Part shown: positions 7,688 through 17,475 of the stretch, one piece after another
Position numbering within the stretch: position 1 is the first letter of the stretch
Layout of the letters: each line of letters opens with the position of its first letter
DNA from: Bacteroidales bacterium
GTDB taxonomy: Bacteria; Bacteroidota; Bacteroidia; Bacteroidales; Tenuifilaceae
DNA length: 50,636 nt
Assembly (NCBI GenBank): GCA_028680705.1
Contig: JAQUJY010000001.1
Location: 44,728-95,363 of the forward strand
Direction: 5' to 3'
The notes under the pieces: model-generated
What the model was told of the DNA's origin: nothing
Seen by the model: the letters and a program-made list of their open reading frames with translations, nothing else
Databases searched by the model: none
Position numbers and translations under genes: made by a program

Positions 7688-9535
7688 ATGGGGATTTATA
7701 GGGAAAATATAAAAATGTACGATGCCAAATTACTTAAGCTAAGTAAGTTATTAAATCGCATTTCATTTATTAGGATATTTATTTTTGTCATTTCAAGTAT
7801 CATACTTATATACTTGTTTAGTTTCAATTTAATAACTCCCATTCTGATTGTTTTCCCGCTATCGATATTATGTTTTGGTGTTGCAATCACACATCATAAC
7901 AAAACAGCATTTCTGAAAAAGCATACAGCATTACTGAAAGGTATAAATGAATCCGAAATTCTAAGAGAAAAATGTAATCTGGAAGAATTTGATACTGGAC
8001 ATAAGTTTATTAATCAAAATCATCCTTATACTTCCGATTTAGATATTTTCGGACAACATTCCATTTTCCAATTAGTTAATAGAACAACTACAGAGTCAGG
8101 TATGATACTCTTATCAGAATGGCTATCTGAACCCGCACCTAATTATGAAATACATGACAGACAAAAGGCCATAAAAGAATTATCTCAAAATCTGGATTGG
8201 CGGCAAGATTTTCAAGCGTCGGGCATGCACTTTCAAAATAAAAAAAGCGATTATTATAAATTGTTAGATTGGGTAGAAGCACCTGTCGTTTTATTAAAAT
8301 ATCAGCGAATATATATCGCCGTTGCAATAATCCTTTCTGTTCTATCATTGCTTGGCTTATATTTTTCTATACTTTATTTGAGGTATATTTATTTGCTTCC
8401 CTTTATTACTGCTTTATTTGTTAATCTCATAATTTTAAGAAAAGTAAAATCCATCGCTGATGATATCGTTAAAACCTCACAAGAGAATATTAACACTTTA
8501 AGAGGTTATCGAACACTTATCAATAAAATTGAAAGAGAAAGTTTCAGGTCAAAAAAATTACACCAATTACAATCAATACTAATAAAAAGTAAATATTCAG
8601 CATTTAATGAAATTAATAGGTTGTGCAGACTATTAGATTTCTCTCAGCAAAGAGGTATAAATAGCATAAAAATACCAATAAAAGGAAATTATTTATATTC
8701 TTTATTAAACAGTTTCCTGCTATTGGATATTTACTTAATTATTGGAACAGAAAAATGGAAATCTAAAAATAAAGCGTTATTAAAGTCTTGGGCTGAAGTA
8801 GTTAGTGAGTTTGAAGTAATAAATAGTTTTGCAGGATTTTGCTATTCAAACCCGTCATATACATTTCCAGAGATAACTGAAAAGAATAACTCCGTACATT
8901 TTGAGTTGTTAGGGCATCCCTTACTAAATTCAAATAAACGGGTATGTAATAATTTTCACTCAGAAGGACAAGGTGATATTGTCTTGATAACTGGTTCTAA
9001 TATGGGAGGGAAAAGCACTTTCCTACGAACCGTAGGCGTAAACCTTGTATTGGCATTAGCTGGTGCACCTTGTTGTGCAAAATACGGGCAGGTTTCGAAC
9101 CTAAAATTATATACAAGTATGAGAACCCAAGATAATTTGAAGGAAGGAGTTTCTTCTTTTTATGCAGAATTAAACAGAATTGAAAAGATGCTGAAGCTAA
9201 TTGAAAGCAGCCAAAATACTTTTTTTCTTATGGATGAGATGTTTAAGGGAACAAACTCAGAAGATAGACATAGAGGAGGGTTTTCATTGATTAATCAAAT
9301 AAGTAAGCTCAAAACGTCAGGAATTATTGCAACACACGATATTGAACTTGCAAAACTATTGGGGAATAAAATGTTAGTTACAAATTATAGTTTTAATAGT
9401 GAGATTAAAGGTAATTCAATGATTTTCAGCTATGAACTTCATCCAGGTATATGTAATGATTTTAACGCGAGTGAACTTATGGAAAGAAGTGGGATTAGAA
9501 TTATAGCTGATATATCAAAAAGTGAAATCGAATAA
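7688..9535 (+). CDS. Membrane-anchored MutS-like ATPase
   Basis: MutS-superfamily ATPase of 615 residues without the mismatch-recognition domain. Two hydrophobic segments at about 26-66 and two more at about 206-245 suggest membrane anchoring. Residues of about 130-420 look like the MutS core/lever region. The C-terminal ATPase has Walker A GSNMGGKST (436-444) and Walker B LMDEMFKGT (D516, E517), followed by STRAND-like helices and ATHDIEL. The function of this family is not established; it is not MutS or MutS2, because there is no domain I and no SMR nuclease. The codons are visibly more A/T-rich than those of prmC and recX on either side, and a fold-back sequence follows the stop, suggesting acquisition by transfer. 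The start at 7688 keeps the IYRENIKMYDAKL helix. Confidence 0.85.
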   Translation: MGIYRENIKMYDAKLLKLSKLLNRISFIRIFIFVISSIILIYLFSFNLITPILIVFPLSILCFGVAITHHNKTAFLKKHTALLKGINESEILREKCNLEEFDTGHKFINQNHPYTSDLDIFGQHSIFQLVNRTTTESGMILLSEWLSEPAPNYEIHDRQKAIKELSQNLDWRQDFQASGMHFQNKKSDYYKLLDWVEAPVVLLKYQRIYIAVAIILSVLSLLGLYFSILYLRYIYLLPFITALFVNLIILRKVKSIADDIVKTSQENINTLRGYRTLINKIERESFRSKKLHQLQSILIKSKYSAFNEINRLCRLLDFSQQRGINSIKIPIKGNYLYSLLNSFLLLDIYLIIGTEKWKSKNKALLKSWAEVVSEFEVINSFAGFCYSNPSYTFPEITEKNNSVHFELLGHPLLNSNKRVCNNFHSEGQGDIVLITGSNMGGKSTFLRTVGVNLVLALAGAPCCAKYGQVSNLKLYTSMRTQDNLKEGVSSFYAELNRIEKMLKLIESSQNTFFLMDEMFKGTNSEDRHRGGFSLINQISKLKTSGIIATHDIELAKLLGNKMLVTNYSFNSEIKGNSMIFSYELHPGICNDFNASELMERSGIRIIADISKSEIE

Positions 9536-9566
9536 AAACACGGTATATAACACACGATAAAGTCAA

Positions 9567-9669
9567 TAAGGGTTTGGCTTCGCCGATTTTCAATTCAGAG
9601 GTTTTCGAGTTGTATTTCTCACATCAATTTCGGTGCATATTGATAGGCTGATAAGTCCGAAATCCCTTA
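9567..9669. repeat. Imperfect fold-back sequence after the MutS-like gene
   Basis: TAAGGGTTTGG (9567-9577) and CCGAAATCCCTTA (9657-9669) are imperfect inverted arms enclosing about 80 bases, with an inner exact pair ATCAAT (9623-9628) and ATTGAT (9639-9644). The block starts shortly after the stop at 9535, preceded by CGGTATATAAC at 9541. No gene fits in 9536-9727. It may be a dispersed repeat or a recombination site; neither is shown here. Confidence 0.45.
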
Positions 9670-9727
9670 CTGTCAAACGTAAATAGAAGTAATACCAAAC
9701 CAGCTAAACAATACAATCCAACTAAAT

Positions 9728-10207
9728 ATGGCCAAACAGCTAACCCCAAAAACCGCCCTTAACCGTGCCCAATGGCTATGCGGTCAGCGGGAGAAGTGCG
9801 TTTCTGAGATTAAGCTTAAGCTCTCGCAGTGGGGCATCAATAACGAAGATGGGCTGGCCATTATTAAATCGTTGGAAAACGATGGCTTTATTGACGAAAC
9901 CCGCTACGCCCTCACCTTTGCCCGTGATAAGGCACGGTTTAATAAATGGGGACCGCGAAAAATTGAGATGGCTCTTCGCGCCAAACGCATTGCCGATGAT
10001 AATATTCAGAATGCACTTTTGGAGATAGAGCAGTTTACCAACATCGAAAATTTAACCGAGCTGCTCACCAAAAAAGCTCGAACCATAAAGTATAAGGATA
10101 AATACGATTTTAAAAATAAGCTTCTTCGCTTTGCCATATCCCGAGGGTTTGATTACGCTAAGGTTATGGAGGTGATTGATGGGGTGATTGATGAGTATAA
10201 AACGTAA
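9728..10207 (+). CDS. recX: Regulatory protein RecX
   Basis: Cytosolic modulator that binds RecA filaments and limits recombinase activity. The 159 residues show the three-helix repeats of the family: ALNRAQWLCGQREKCVSEI, then LENDGFIDETRYALTFARD (matching the family LxxxGyidDerfA pattern), then WGPRKIEMALRAKRI and the C-terminal repeat with KLLRFAISRGFDYAKVMEVI. The length is normal. recA is not in the window. The gene is bracketed by repeat-like intergenic sequences on both sides. Confidence 0.9.
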   Translation: MAKQLTPKTALNRAQWLCGQREKCVSEIKLKLSQWGINNEDGLAIIKSLENDGFIDETRYALTFARDKARFNKWGPRKIEMALRAKRIADDNIQNALLEIEQFTNIENLTELLTKKARTIKYKDKYDFKNKLLRFAISRGFDYAKVMEVIDGVIDEYKT

Positions 10208-10749
10208 AAGAGTTAGACATCTTGAACTACCTTAGGTATAACAGATTGTTTTATTCATTTAGTTTAACTTTACATCATCTTATTAAAATACATTCGTGTC
10301 CGTTAAAAATAATACATTTTGGGAAAACGATTTGTGTTGCGATTGACATCGGCCGGTGAACCGAAAAACAAGCACAGCGGGCGTTAAAAAAAATCTGCTA
10401 TTTGCAGCACCGAACGTAGGGAGGTGCAAGTTCAGATTTTTTAGAACGCATCGCGTAGTTTTTCGAGTGAGGCGGGCGCAGCCTTGAACTTCTTTACTTA
10501 CTTTCTGCTTTCAAGAGAAGATAGTAAGCGGGGAGTGGGGCAAAGCCCCGGATATAAAATATGGGTTATTTAACCAGTAAAACCAAGGTTTCTGCATTGA
10601 TGAAATTTTATTAATCGAACAACTATGATTAAAATAGTATACTGGCTTTAATAATTTTATCTATAGTCAAACCCACAGGGAATGACTACCCCATAGAAAC
10701 CAGCACAAAAAATTATACCTTTGCAATAAATCAGCAATACAATTAACCC
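10208..10749. other. Gene-free region with hairpin-rich repeat-like block
   Basis: No convincing gene. About 10321-10560 is more G/C-rich than its surroundings and carries three fold-backs: AAAATCTG/CAGATTTT arms within 10386-10442 with an inner GCACC/GGTGC pair; CTTACTTTCTGCT (10497-10509) with AGAAGATAGTAAG (10516-10528), 11 of 13 pairs; and GGGGC-AAA-GCCCC (10537-10549). I judge it a candidate dispersed intergenic repeat. The prfB promoter follows at 10716. Confidence 0.5.
10716..10723 (+). promoter_or_regulatory. -7 element of prfB promoter
   Basis: TACCTTTG fits TAnnTTTG and ends 26 bases before the prfB ATG. No clear -33 partner. Confidence 0.5.
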
Positions 10750-11842
10750 ATGATTACCACCGAACAAATTAAAGAGATAGTTAAGCGCACCCTTGCGCTG
10801 AGGGGGCATCTTTGACATCGATAACCGAACCATACGACTTGAGGAGGAGGAACAAAAGTCGCAAGACCCCACCTTTTGGGATAACTCTACTGAAGCCGAG
10901 AAGCAACTCAAAGTAATAGCCGAATTAAAGCATTGGATAACCTCGTTTAACGAGGTTAAAACACTGGTAGACGACCTAGAGATAATTTTTGATTTTGCCA
11001 AAGAGGGCGAAGCCACTGAAGGTGAAGTTTTGGAGCAATATAATCGTGCAATCTCGCGCATTGAGGATGTTGAAATGATGAATATGCTCCGTAACGAGGA
11101 GGATAAGCTGGGGGCAATTCTCAAAATTAATTCGGGTGCTGGCGGAACCGATAGCATGGATTGGGCCGAAATGCTCATGCGCATGTACATCCGATGGGGC
11201 GAACGGAACGGGTACACAACTAAAATTCTTGATATTCAGGAAGGCGAAGAGGCCGGCATAAAATCGGCCACCATTGAGTACGAGGGCAATTTAGCTTACG
11301 GCTTTCTAAAGGGCGAAAATGGGGTTCATAGGCTAGTAAGGCTTTCTCCTTTTAACGCAAATGCCAAGCGACACACTTCGTTTGCATCAGTATTTGTTTC
11401 CCCTTCAATTGATGACACCATAGAGATTACCATTAACCCAGCGGATATTAAATGGGATACTTACCGCTCGGGAGGTGCAGGTGGTCAGAATGTGAATAAG
11501 GTTGAAACTGGGGTGCGCCTGTACCACATTCCTACAGGTATTACGGTTGAAAACACCGAAACTCGCTCGCAGCATGGCAACCGCGATAACGCCATGCGAT
11601 TACTAAAAGGCCACCTATATGAGTTAGAGCTGCGTAAGCGGAAAGAGAAACAGGCCCAGATTGAAGGAAAAAAACTAAAGATTGAGTGGGGTTCCCAAAT
11701 TCGCAACTATGTTCTCCATCCTTATAAACTAGTAAAAGACGTGCGAACAAACTACGAAACATCTAATGTACAGGATGTTCTGGATGGTGAACTCAACGAC
11801 TTTATTAAAAACTATCTTATGGAATTTGGTGCCGAATACTAA
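10750..11842 (+). CDS. prfB: Peptide chain release factor 2 (programmed +1 frameshift)
   Basis: RF2 recognises UGA and UAA and triggers peptide release. The gene is split by an in-frame TGA at codon 22 (10813-10815). Reading 10750-10812 and then shifting +1 to GAC at 10814 gives a continuous 363-residue RF2 ending at TAA 11840-11842. The codon-recognition tripeptide SPF is at 199-201 and the catalytic GGQ at 244-246, within [12 protein letters not shown] simple open-frame search finds only the part after 11030. The Gln of GGQ is the substrate of PrmC encoded upstream. Level is expected to be autoregulated: scarce RF2 favours the shift. Confidence 0.96.
10801..10816 (+). other. prfB programmed +1 ribosomal frameshift site
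   Basis: AGGGGG-CAT-CTT-TGA-C: an SD-like AGGGGG, the slippery CTT, then the TGA stop with C following, in the same spacing as the classical RF2 site. Decoding slips from CTT-TGA to TTT-GAC. Confidence 0.95.
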
Positions 11843-11942
11843 AAAAATTAAACAACTTTATAAACCTTTTGTTAACTTGCATAGAACTATAGTAAAACCT
11901 GTAAGATGCAATGTTTTCAACATAGTATATTATTGTAAATCT

Positions 11943-11972
11943 ATTGTTTACAAAAGGCAAAGTGTATTTTTG
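11943..11972 (+). promoter_or_regulatory. hppA promoter
   Basis: TTG (11944-11946), an 18-base spacer and TATTTTTG (11965-11972). The spacing equals that of the rplU promoter in this window. The leader to the ATG at 12069 is about 90 bases. Confidence 0.55.
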
Positions 11973-12068
11973 TAAAATAAACAGTATCAAAAATTTGTGA
12001 TTGTACCGTAACACACGTAATTTCGACCTTTAAATAATTTAATGTTAACCTAAACTAAACCTATTGGA

Positions 12069-14255
12069 ATGATTGGAAACCCGTTGTTTTGGCTAGTCCC
12101 AGCGGCATCAGTATTAGCACTTACGTTTGCCTGGATATTCTTCTCGAAGATGATGAAGGCAGATGAAGGAACTGATAAAATGAAAAAAATTGCTAATTAT
12201 GTTCGCGAAGGCGCAAGTGCCTATCTCAGGCAGCAATACAAGATTGTAATTATCGTTTTTGTGGTTATAACCATAATCTTTTCGATTTTGGCCTATGGCT
12301 TAGGAATTCAGAACCCTTGGGTTCCGTTTGCATTTATAACGGGAGGTGCATTTTCTGGACTTGCCGGTTTCATAGGCATGAGAGCAGCAACCTTTGCATC
12401 ATCGCGAGTTGCAAATGCTTGTCGACACTCGCTTGATAGTGGTCTACGCTTAGCTTTCCGCAGCGGTGCCGTTATGGGCTTGGTAGTAGTTGGCTTAGTC
12501 CTTCTCGATATCTCAATTTGGTTCATAGTGCTTAACTACTTTATTCCCGAGATGGAAGGCGGTTATCAGCTTATGACCATTACAGCCGTTATGCTTACCT
12601 TCGGTATGGGTGCATCAACCCAAGCACTATTTGCCCGTGTTGGTGGAGGCATTTACACAAAGGCAGCCGATGTGGGCGCCGACCTTGTGGGTAAGGTAGA
12701 GGCCAATATCCCTGAGGATGACCCCCGTAACCCTGCTACCATTGCCGATAATGTAGGCGATAACGTGGGTGACGTTGCTGGTATGGGCGCCGACCTTTTC
12801 GAGTCGTTTGCTGCATCCATTCTCGCTTCGGCATTGCTAGGTGCTGCTGCGTTCATAAAAAGCCCATTACAGAACAATGCAGTTATAGCCCCAATGCTAA
12901 TTGCTGCCGCAGGCACAATTCTATCGATATTAGGTATTTTCCTTGTTCGTACAAAAGAGGGTGCCACCCAAAAGCAACTACTAAAATCGCTTGGCTTTGG
13001 TGTAAATATTAGTGCTGTGCTTATCGTTGTTGCATCATACTTTATACTTAAATATTTAGGACTTCCTCTAGGTATATGGGGTTCTATTATTGTAGGGCTT
13101 GCTGCGGGTATTGGCATTGGCCAATCAACTGAGTACTTCACTGCATCAGCATATAGGCCAACCCAGATAATTGCCGAATCAAGTGCAACAGGACCTGCTA
13201 CTGTAATCATTAGTGGATTAGGGGTTGGGTTAGTCTCAGCTGCTGCTCCTCTTGCCATAATTGTGGTTGCCATTACCCTTGCATTTGGTTTTGCCACCAA
13301 TTTCGATTTTAGCATGTCGGAACTTAACTATGGTTTATACGGAATTGGAATTGCTGCTGTTGGAATGCTATCAACCCTTGGTATTACCCTTGCAACCGAC
13401 GCATACGGCCCAATTGCTGATAATGCTGGCGGGAATGCCCAGATGAGTGAACTTGGCCCAGAAGTACGCAAGCGCACCGATGCTCTTGACGCACTAGGCA
13501 ACACCACCGCAGCAACTGGTAAAGGATTTGCCATTGGTAGTGCTGCACTAACCGCATTGGCGCTACTGGCATCCTACTTTGAGGAGATTAGAATGATGTT
13601 TGTACAAATTCTTGAGCAGCCCGATAAACTAATTAACGGGGTTAAGGCTATTGACGCTCAATTTATTGACTTTGTTGAACACTACCAAATTCACCTTATG
13701 AACCCGCTGGTAATTGTGGGTGTATTTATTGGTGTAATGGCGGTGTTCCTATTTAGCGGTATGACCATGAATGCTGTAGGCCGTGCTGCACAAAAAATGG
13801 TTGATGAGGTTCGCCGTCAGTTCCGTACCATTCCAGGAATTATGGAAGGTACTGGTGAACCCGATTACGCACGCTGCGTTGAAATCTCAACTAAAGGTGC
13901 GCAAAGAGAGATGTTAGCACCTTCACTAATTGCACTGCTTCTTCCTGTTATTGTTGGCCTTATTTTTGGAGTTCCTGGCATTGCAGGGTTACTACTTGGC
14001 ACCATATCAAGCGGATTTGCCTTAGCAATATTCATGGCCAATTCTGGTGGTGCTTGGGATAACGCCAAAAAATACGTTGAGGAAGGTCATTTGGGAGGCA
14101 CTGGTTCTGATAGTCATAAAGCAACCATTATTGGCGATACTGTTGGTGACCCATTAAAGGATACATCTGGCCCGAGCTTGAACATCCTTATTAAGCTAAT
14201 GGTTATGGCATCAGTGGTTACAGTAGGTGTTGCTGTAAGTTACCATATCTTCTAA
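12069..14255 (+). CDS. hppA: Membrane-bound ion-translocating pyrophosphatase
   Basis: Integral membrane enzyme of 728 residues that couples PPi hydrolysis to H+ and/or Na+ export. About 16 hydrophobic segments are spread over the whole length. Signature pieces: [11 protein letters not shown] near 47, the PPi-binding loop [20 protein letters not shown] near 200 followed by DNVGDNVGD, and the C-terminal [19 protein letters not shown]. The key subtype position reads [10 protein letters not shown] with Ala at 481, the K+-dependent type (K+-independent enzymes have Lys there). Whether Na+, H+ or both are pumped cannot be decided by eye; Bacteroidota members are often Na+-dependent. Own promoter and terminator. 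Confidence 0.96.
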   Translation: MIGNPLFWLVPAASVLALTFAWIFFSKMMKADEGTDKMKKIANYVREGASAYLRQQYKIVIIVFVVITIIFSILAYGLGIQNPWVPFAFITGGAFSGLAGFIGMRAATFASSRVANACRHSLDSGLRLAFRSGAVMGLVVVGLVLLDISIWFIVLNYFIPEMEGGYQLMTITAVMLTFGMGASTQALFARVGGGIYTKAADVGADLVGKVEANIPEDDPRNPATIADNVGDNVGDVAGMGADLFESFAASILASALLGAAAFIKSPLQNNAVIAPMLIAAAGTILSILGIFLVRTKEGATQKQLLKSLGFGVNISAVLIVVASYFILKYLGLPLGIWGSIIVGLAAGIGIGQSTEYFTASAYRPTQIIAESSATGPATVIISGLGVGLVSAAAPLAIIVVAITLAFGFATNFDFSMSELNYGLYGIGIAAVGMLSTLGITLATDAYGPIADNAGGNAQMSELGPEVRKRTDALDALGNTTAATGKGFAIGSAALTALALLASYFEEIRMMFVQILEQPDKLINGVKAIDAQFIDFVEHYQIHLMNPLVIVGVFIGVMAVFLFSGMTMNAVGRAAQKMVDEVRRQFRTIPGIMEGTGEPDYARCVEISTKGAQREMLAPSLIALLLPVIVGLIFGVPGIAGLLLGTISSGFALAIFMANSGGAWDNAKKYVEEGHLGGTGSDSHKATIIGDTVGDPLKDTSGPSLNILIKLMVMASVVTVGVAVSYHIF

Positions 14256-14280
14256 CCTAATTCCATACAATATATTTAAA

Positions 14281-14306
14281 AGCCGAGTGTATCTCGGCTT
14301 TTTTTA
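14281..14306 (+). terminator. Rho-independent terminator after hppA
   Basis: AGCCGAG (14281-14287), a 5-base loop and CTCGGCT (14293-14299) followed by a T run; the preceding A residues extend the stem. Confidence 0.92.
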
Positions 14307-14424
14307 TACAATATACCCCACAAGGTTGACTTTAAATGAATTAATGGATAACTTTGGTTTGAATAGTAATAGGTTTTTTCTCAATATTATGCGTTTTATG
14401 TAAATGTACTAAAACTCAAACACG

Positions 14425-14976
14425 ATGAAAAAGGTCAGTCCAATACTAGTTGCCATCATGGTAATTGCTTTATCATCCTGCATAACCCATTATTTTGCCG
14501 ATCCAGTTCCCATCGATGTAAAAGATTCCTCGAGTATTCCAGAACCAATGCTCGGTACATGGACTGCAAAGGACAAGACGCACACTATAGATTTAAACAA
14601 ATGGATTAGCGAAAAGGTTGATTCGTTGGGTAACAAAAATATAGAAGTCGAGTTTACACTTTCTGATAGCTTAATAATTAAGAGATCAGATGACTACTTC
14701 TTCTTCAACAATTTAGAGAACAATGGCTACTGGACAGTTTACCTTGGATACAAGCGAAATAGCTCTTTCATTATAAAAGGATTAGGTTCTGCTGACACCC
14801 TTACACTGGCTAATTCAATTGGATTTGTTCCAGATTCAGTCAATGATGCCAAGGAGCGTTACTTCAACACTCCTTTTACCAATGAGCTAATGAAAAAGTT
14901 TATTAAGGATGGCGGTTTTGCCGATACACTAATTGTTTTTGATATTGTTAACCGAACATTAAAAGATCTAGATTAA
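14425..14976 (+). CDS. Uncharacterised lipoprotein
   Basis: 183 residues. N-terminus MKKVSPILVAIMVIALSSC is a lipoprotein signal peptide with the modified Cys at about 19. The mature part contains LGTWTAKDKTHTIDLNKWI, then beta-rich segments (VEFTLSDSLIIKRSDDYFFF, NGYWTVYLGYK) resembling small envelope lipocalin-like folds, but I do not recognise a family. It ends four bases before the stop of the convergent TonB-dependent receptor gene. No cysteines other than the lipid anchor. Confidence 0.75.
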   Translation: MKKVSPILVAIMVIALSSCITHYFADPVPIDVKDSSSIPEPMLGTWTAKDKTHTIDLNKWISEKVDSLGNKNIEVEFTLSDSLIIKRSDDYFFFNNLENNGYWTVYLGYKRNSSFIIKGLGSADTLTLANSIGFVPDSVNDAKERYFNTPFTNELMKKFIKDGGFADTLIVFDIVNRTLKDLD

Positions 14977-14980
14977 CTAC

Positions 14981-17398
14981 CTAAAATCTATACTGATAAC
15001 CAATGCGTATCACCTGAGTTTCGTAGTAATCATCGGAAACTAGATTAAAGGTGGTACCCTCAATTTCATACCGCATTACAAGGGTGTTTAAAATATCACT
15101 AGCGTTTATAAATAGTTCTCCCTTGCCATTCTGTATCTTTTTTGTTAAACCTGCATCAATGGAGTAACGAGCAAGTATTTTACCCTGCGGGATAATATCA
15201 GGAGCCAAGTAAATACCTGTTACCTGTAACTCTGTTTCTTTAAAGATTTTGGCAATTAAGTTAACCTTAGCATTTCCCGCAATAATAGTTTGCTCCTTCC
15301 CAATAAACAGAACATTATTTGGGTAAGCATTTACAATGGTAAAAGCCCCGATACTATTCCTGTATATATTACCATTGGCGTTAAGCCTTATTTTACTAGT
15401 CAACTGCTGGTTTAGCACAAGTTCTATCCCTGTGTTTTGCCCCTTATCGGCATTCTGGTTTACCTGAGCCAGCAGGTTTAATGCCACCTCCGTCACAATT
15501 TTGGTTAGGATATTAGTCGACATTCTATGGTAAGCCGCGGTATATAGATAACCACTCTCCCACGACTGCCTATAGCCCAATTCAACCGACTGGGTGAACT
15601 GAGGCTGTAGATTTGGATTACCCATTACAAGGATTTCGGGGCTAGCATAGGTTGGAAAAGTCCTTAAATCCTTTTCGCTCGGCCTATCAACCCTCCTATT
15701 ATAGAACAACGATAACCTACTATTATCATTAATTAACCAGGTTGCTCTAACATTTGGGAATGGGTCAATATAATCAAACCCAGTACTGCTGTATACACTA
15801 TGATTAGGATCAACCAGGTAGTCAACATTTGCATACTCTAACCTAATGCCTGCTTCAAGTTCAAACTCTTTTCGCTCGTATATATATGTTCCATAAACCG
15901 CCGAGAGCCACTCTCTATACTCTGCACTCCCAGCAAGGCTTAGGTCGAGTATTGAATTGTCGCCAGGCTTAAAGTAGATATTATTTGGAAAAATTCTTGC
16001 ACGTTGCTTTGTACCTACCTCTAGCCTACCCGATTTTAATGGTTTTGAGTAATCAACCGTCAGGTCAAAAATATTCTCATCGGCTATTAAGCCTGTAGTG
16101 TCTGTTCCTATAGAATTTGGGTTGTACTGCCGATTTGTAAAATAAAACACCTCATCCTTACGTCGAAATGAATAGTTAAACGATGAAACTAAACTATGCC
16201 CAGGCTGATTGAAGGAGTGCTTGTGCGTAACGGTAGCAAATAGGGTTTGGTTTACCTCGTTTTCGAAGTATTGCCACAGGCGTAGTCTATCTCCATTGGC
16301 ATCATCGTAGGGTATATCGCCCAAATCGGTGTACTCTCTGTAGTTGAATAGTGTAGAGAAAGTAAAGGCATTTCTACTGTTTGGGTTATAGTCTACCCCT
16401 GCCTTAATATTGTATATGGGTTGCGTTCTGTTCTCAAGAAATTGCTGATAAACTTTTTCTTCTTCTTCTTTGTTGTAACTACGAAGCGTGAACTCATTCT
16501 TCATCATTTGCTTGTGATACAGCAAATCGGCTTGAACAAAAAGGTTTGTTTTCTCTCGCTTATAGTTAGCTGAGAACGAAGGGTTTATTTTTGGGGTAAA
16601 ACGATACTGGTCGCGAATACCAACTACATTGGGTTCTTTTTCTGCTAACGCCCCAAGCCCTAGGGTAAGGCCAGCCTTTCCATTCCAGCCAAACTCCTGG
16701 TCTTTTTTAAACACAATATTAACTATCCCTGCCATTCCACTGGCATCGTACTTTGCTGAGGGATTATTAATAATTTCAATCGATGCTATTGCCGAAGCTG
16801 GAATATTATCGAGACCAGACTGGGAACCCATTCCAGTTATGGCAGTTTGCTTTCCGTCAATTAGAACGGTTACCTTATCGCTACCGCGAAGAAATATTTT
16901 TCCATCCCTATCGATGGTAACCCCCGGTAAATTTTGCATAACCTGTAATACCGACCCCCCTTGCTGGCTTAGGTTATCGTCAATTGCAAATGTTTTTTTA
17001 TCCATTTTTGATGAAACCTCTACCCTTGCAGCGGTTACGGTAACCCCTTCGAGTTCCGTTGCAGATTCTGCCAGAACAATGGTTCCTAAATCAAGGAAAC
17101 TATTCAACCTACCAACATGAAAGGTTAAAACTTGCTCAGAATAGCCTATATACGACACCTTAACCGAATAATCTCCAGTACTTAAACCTTCAATGGTAAA
17201 GACTCCTTTTTCGTTGGTAATTGTTCCAGTTAAAAACGAACCCCCACCATCGGTAACAATTACATTAACATAGGGCAATGGCTCTTTTGATTGTACATGG
17301 CGAACTAAGCCCGAAACCACAGCATTATCAATCTGTGCAAACGCAGAAACAAAGGTTGATATGAGAATAGCTAGGCTGAAAAGTTTTTTTAGTTGCAT
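14981..17398 (-). CDS. TonB-dependent outer-membrane receptor
   Basis: Outer-membrane beta-barrel protein with a signal peptide ending in SAFAQ. The mature protein starts with a carboxypeptidase-regulatory-like beta-sandwich (VVSGLVRH to GYSEQVLTFHVG), as in SusC-like and other Bacteroidota receptors. The plug follows (LQVMQNLPGVTIDRDGKIFLRG, VTVLIDGK), then a long barrel ending in IGYQYRF, with the aromatic C-terminal residue expected for barrel insertion. It resembles the outer-membrane beta-barrel group rather than SusC; there is no SusD partner. An in-frame ATG 27 bases upstream (17425) is possible, but the 17398 start gives a standard signal peptide. Probably transcribed after the SpoIIE gene. 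Substrate unknown. Confidence 0.88.
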   Translation of the reverse strand: MQLKKLFSLAILISTFVSAFAQIDNAVVSGLVRHVQSKEPLPYVNVIVTDGGGSFLTGTITNEKGVFTIEGLSTGDYSVKVSYIGYSEQVLTFHVGRLNSFLDLGTIVLAESATELEGVTVTAARVEVSSKMDKKTFAIDDNLSQQGGSVLQVMQNLPGVTIDRDGKIFLRGSDKVTVLIDGKQTAITGMGSQSGLDNIPASAIASIEIINNPSAKYDASGMAGIVNIVFKKDQEFGWNGKAGLTLGLGALAEKEPNVVGIRDQYRFTPKINPSFSANYKREKTNLFVQADLLYHKQMMKNEFTLRSYNKEEEEKVYQQFLENRTQPIYNIKAGVDYNPNSRNAFTFSTLFNYREYTDLGDIPYDDANGDRLRLWQYFENEVNQTLFATVTHKHSFNQPGHSLVSSFNYSFRRKDEVFYFTNRQYNPNSIGTDTTGLIADENIFDLTVDYSKPLKSGRLEVGTKQRARIFPNNIYFKPGDNSILDLSLAGSAEYREWLSAVYGTYIYERKEFELEAGIRLEYANVDYLVDPNHSVYSSTGFDYIDPFPNVRATWLINDNSRLSLFYNRRVDRPSEKDLRTFPTYASPEILVMGNPNLQPQFTQSVELGYRQSWESGYLYTAAYHRMSTNILTKIVTEVALNLLAQVNQNADKGQNTGIELVLNQQLTSKIRLNANGNIYRNSIGAFTIVNAYPNNVLFIGKEQTIIAGNAKVNLIAKIFKETELQVTGIYLAPDIIPQGKILARYSIDAGLTKKIQNGKGELFINASDILNTLVMRYEIEGTTFNLVSDDYYETQVIRIGYQYRF

Positions 17399-17475
17399 GT
17401 TTTTGTTGTTAGTTACTTTGTGCATAATTAAACAAGACTCTGAAAGAAAAGCTTATCTACTTTACTTAAAATGGG

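Noticed and set aside
7688-9535. Calling the gene mutS or mutS2
   Set aside because: No mismatch-recognition domain, no SMR nuclease, and four membrane segments.
10657-11217. 186-codon minus-strand frame
   Set aside because: Covers the prfB start and frameshift region on the opposite strand; Ser-rich without any recognisable domain.
11030-11842. prfB as a truncated RF2 starting at 11030
   Set aside because: The upstream 93 codons align as RF2 once the +1 shift at 10813 is applied, so the gene is complete.
12653-13315. 220-codon minus-strand frame
   Set aside because: Lies wholly inside hppA, which is unambiguous; the low-complexity Pro/Ala/Thr content is typical of an antisense shadow.
16629-17120. 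163-codon forward frame
   Set aside because: Antisense to the plug region of the TonB-dependent receptor, with no signal or domain.
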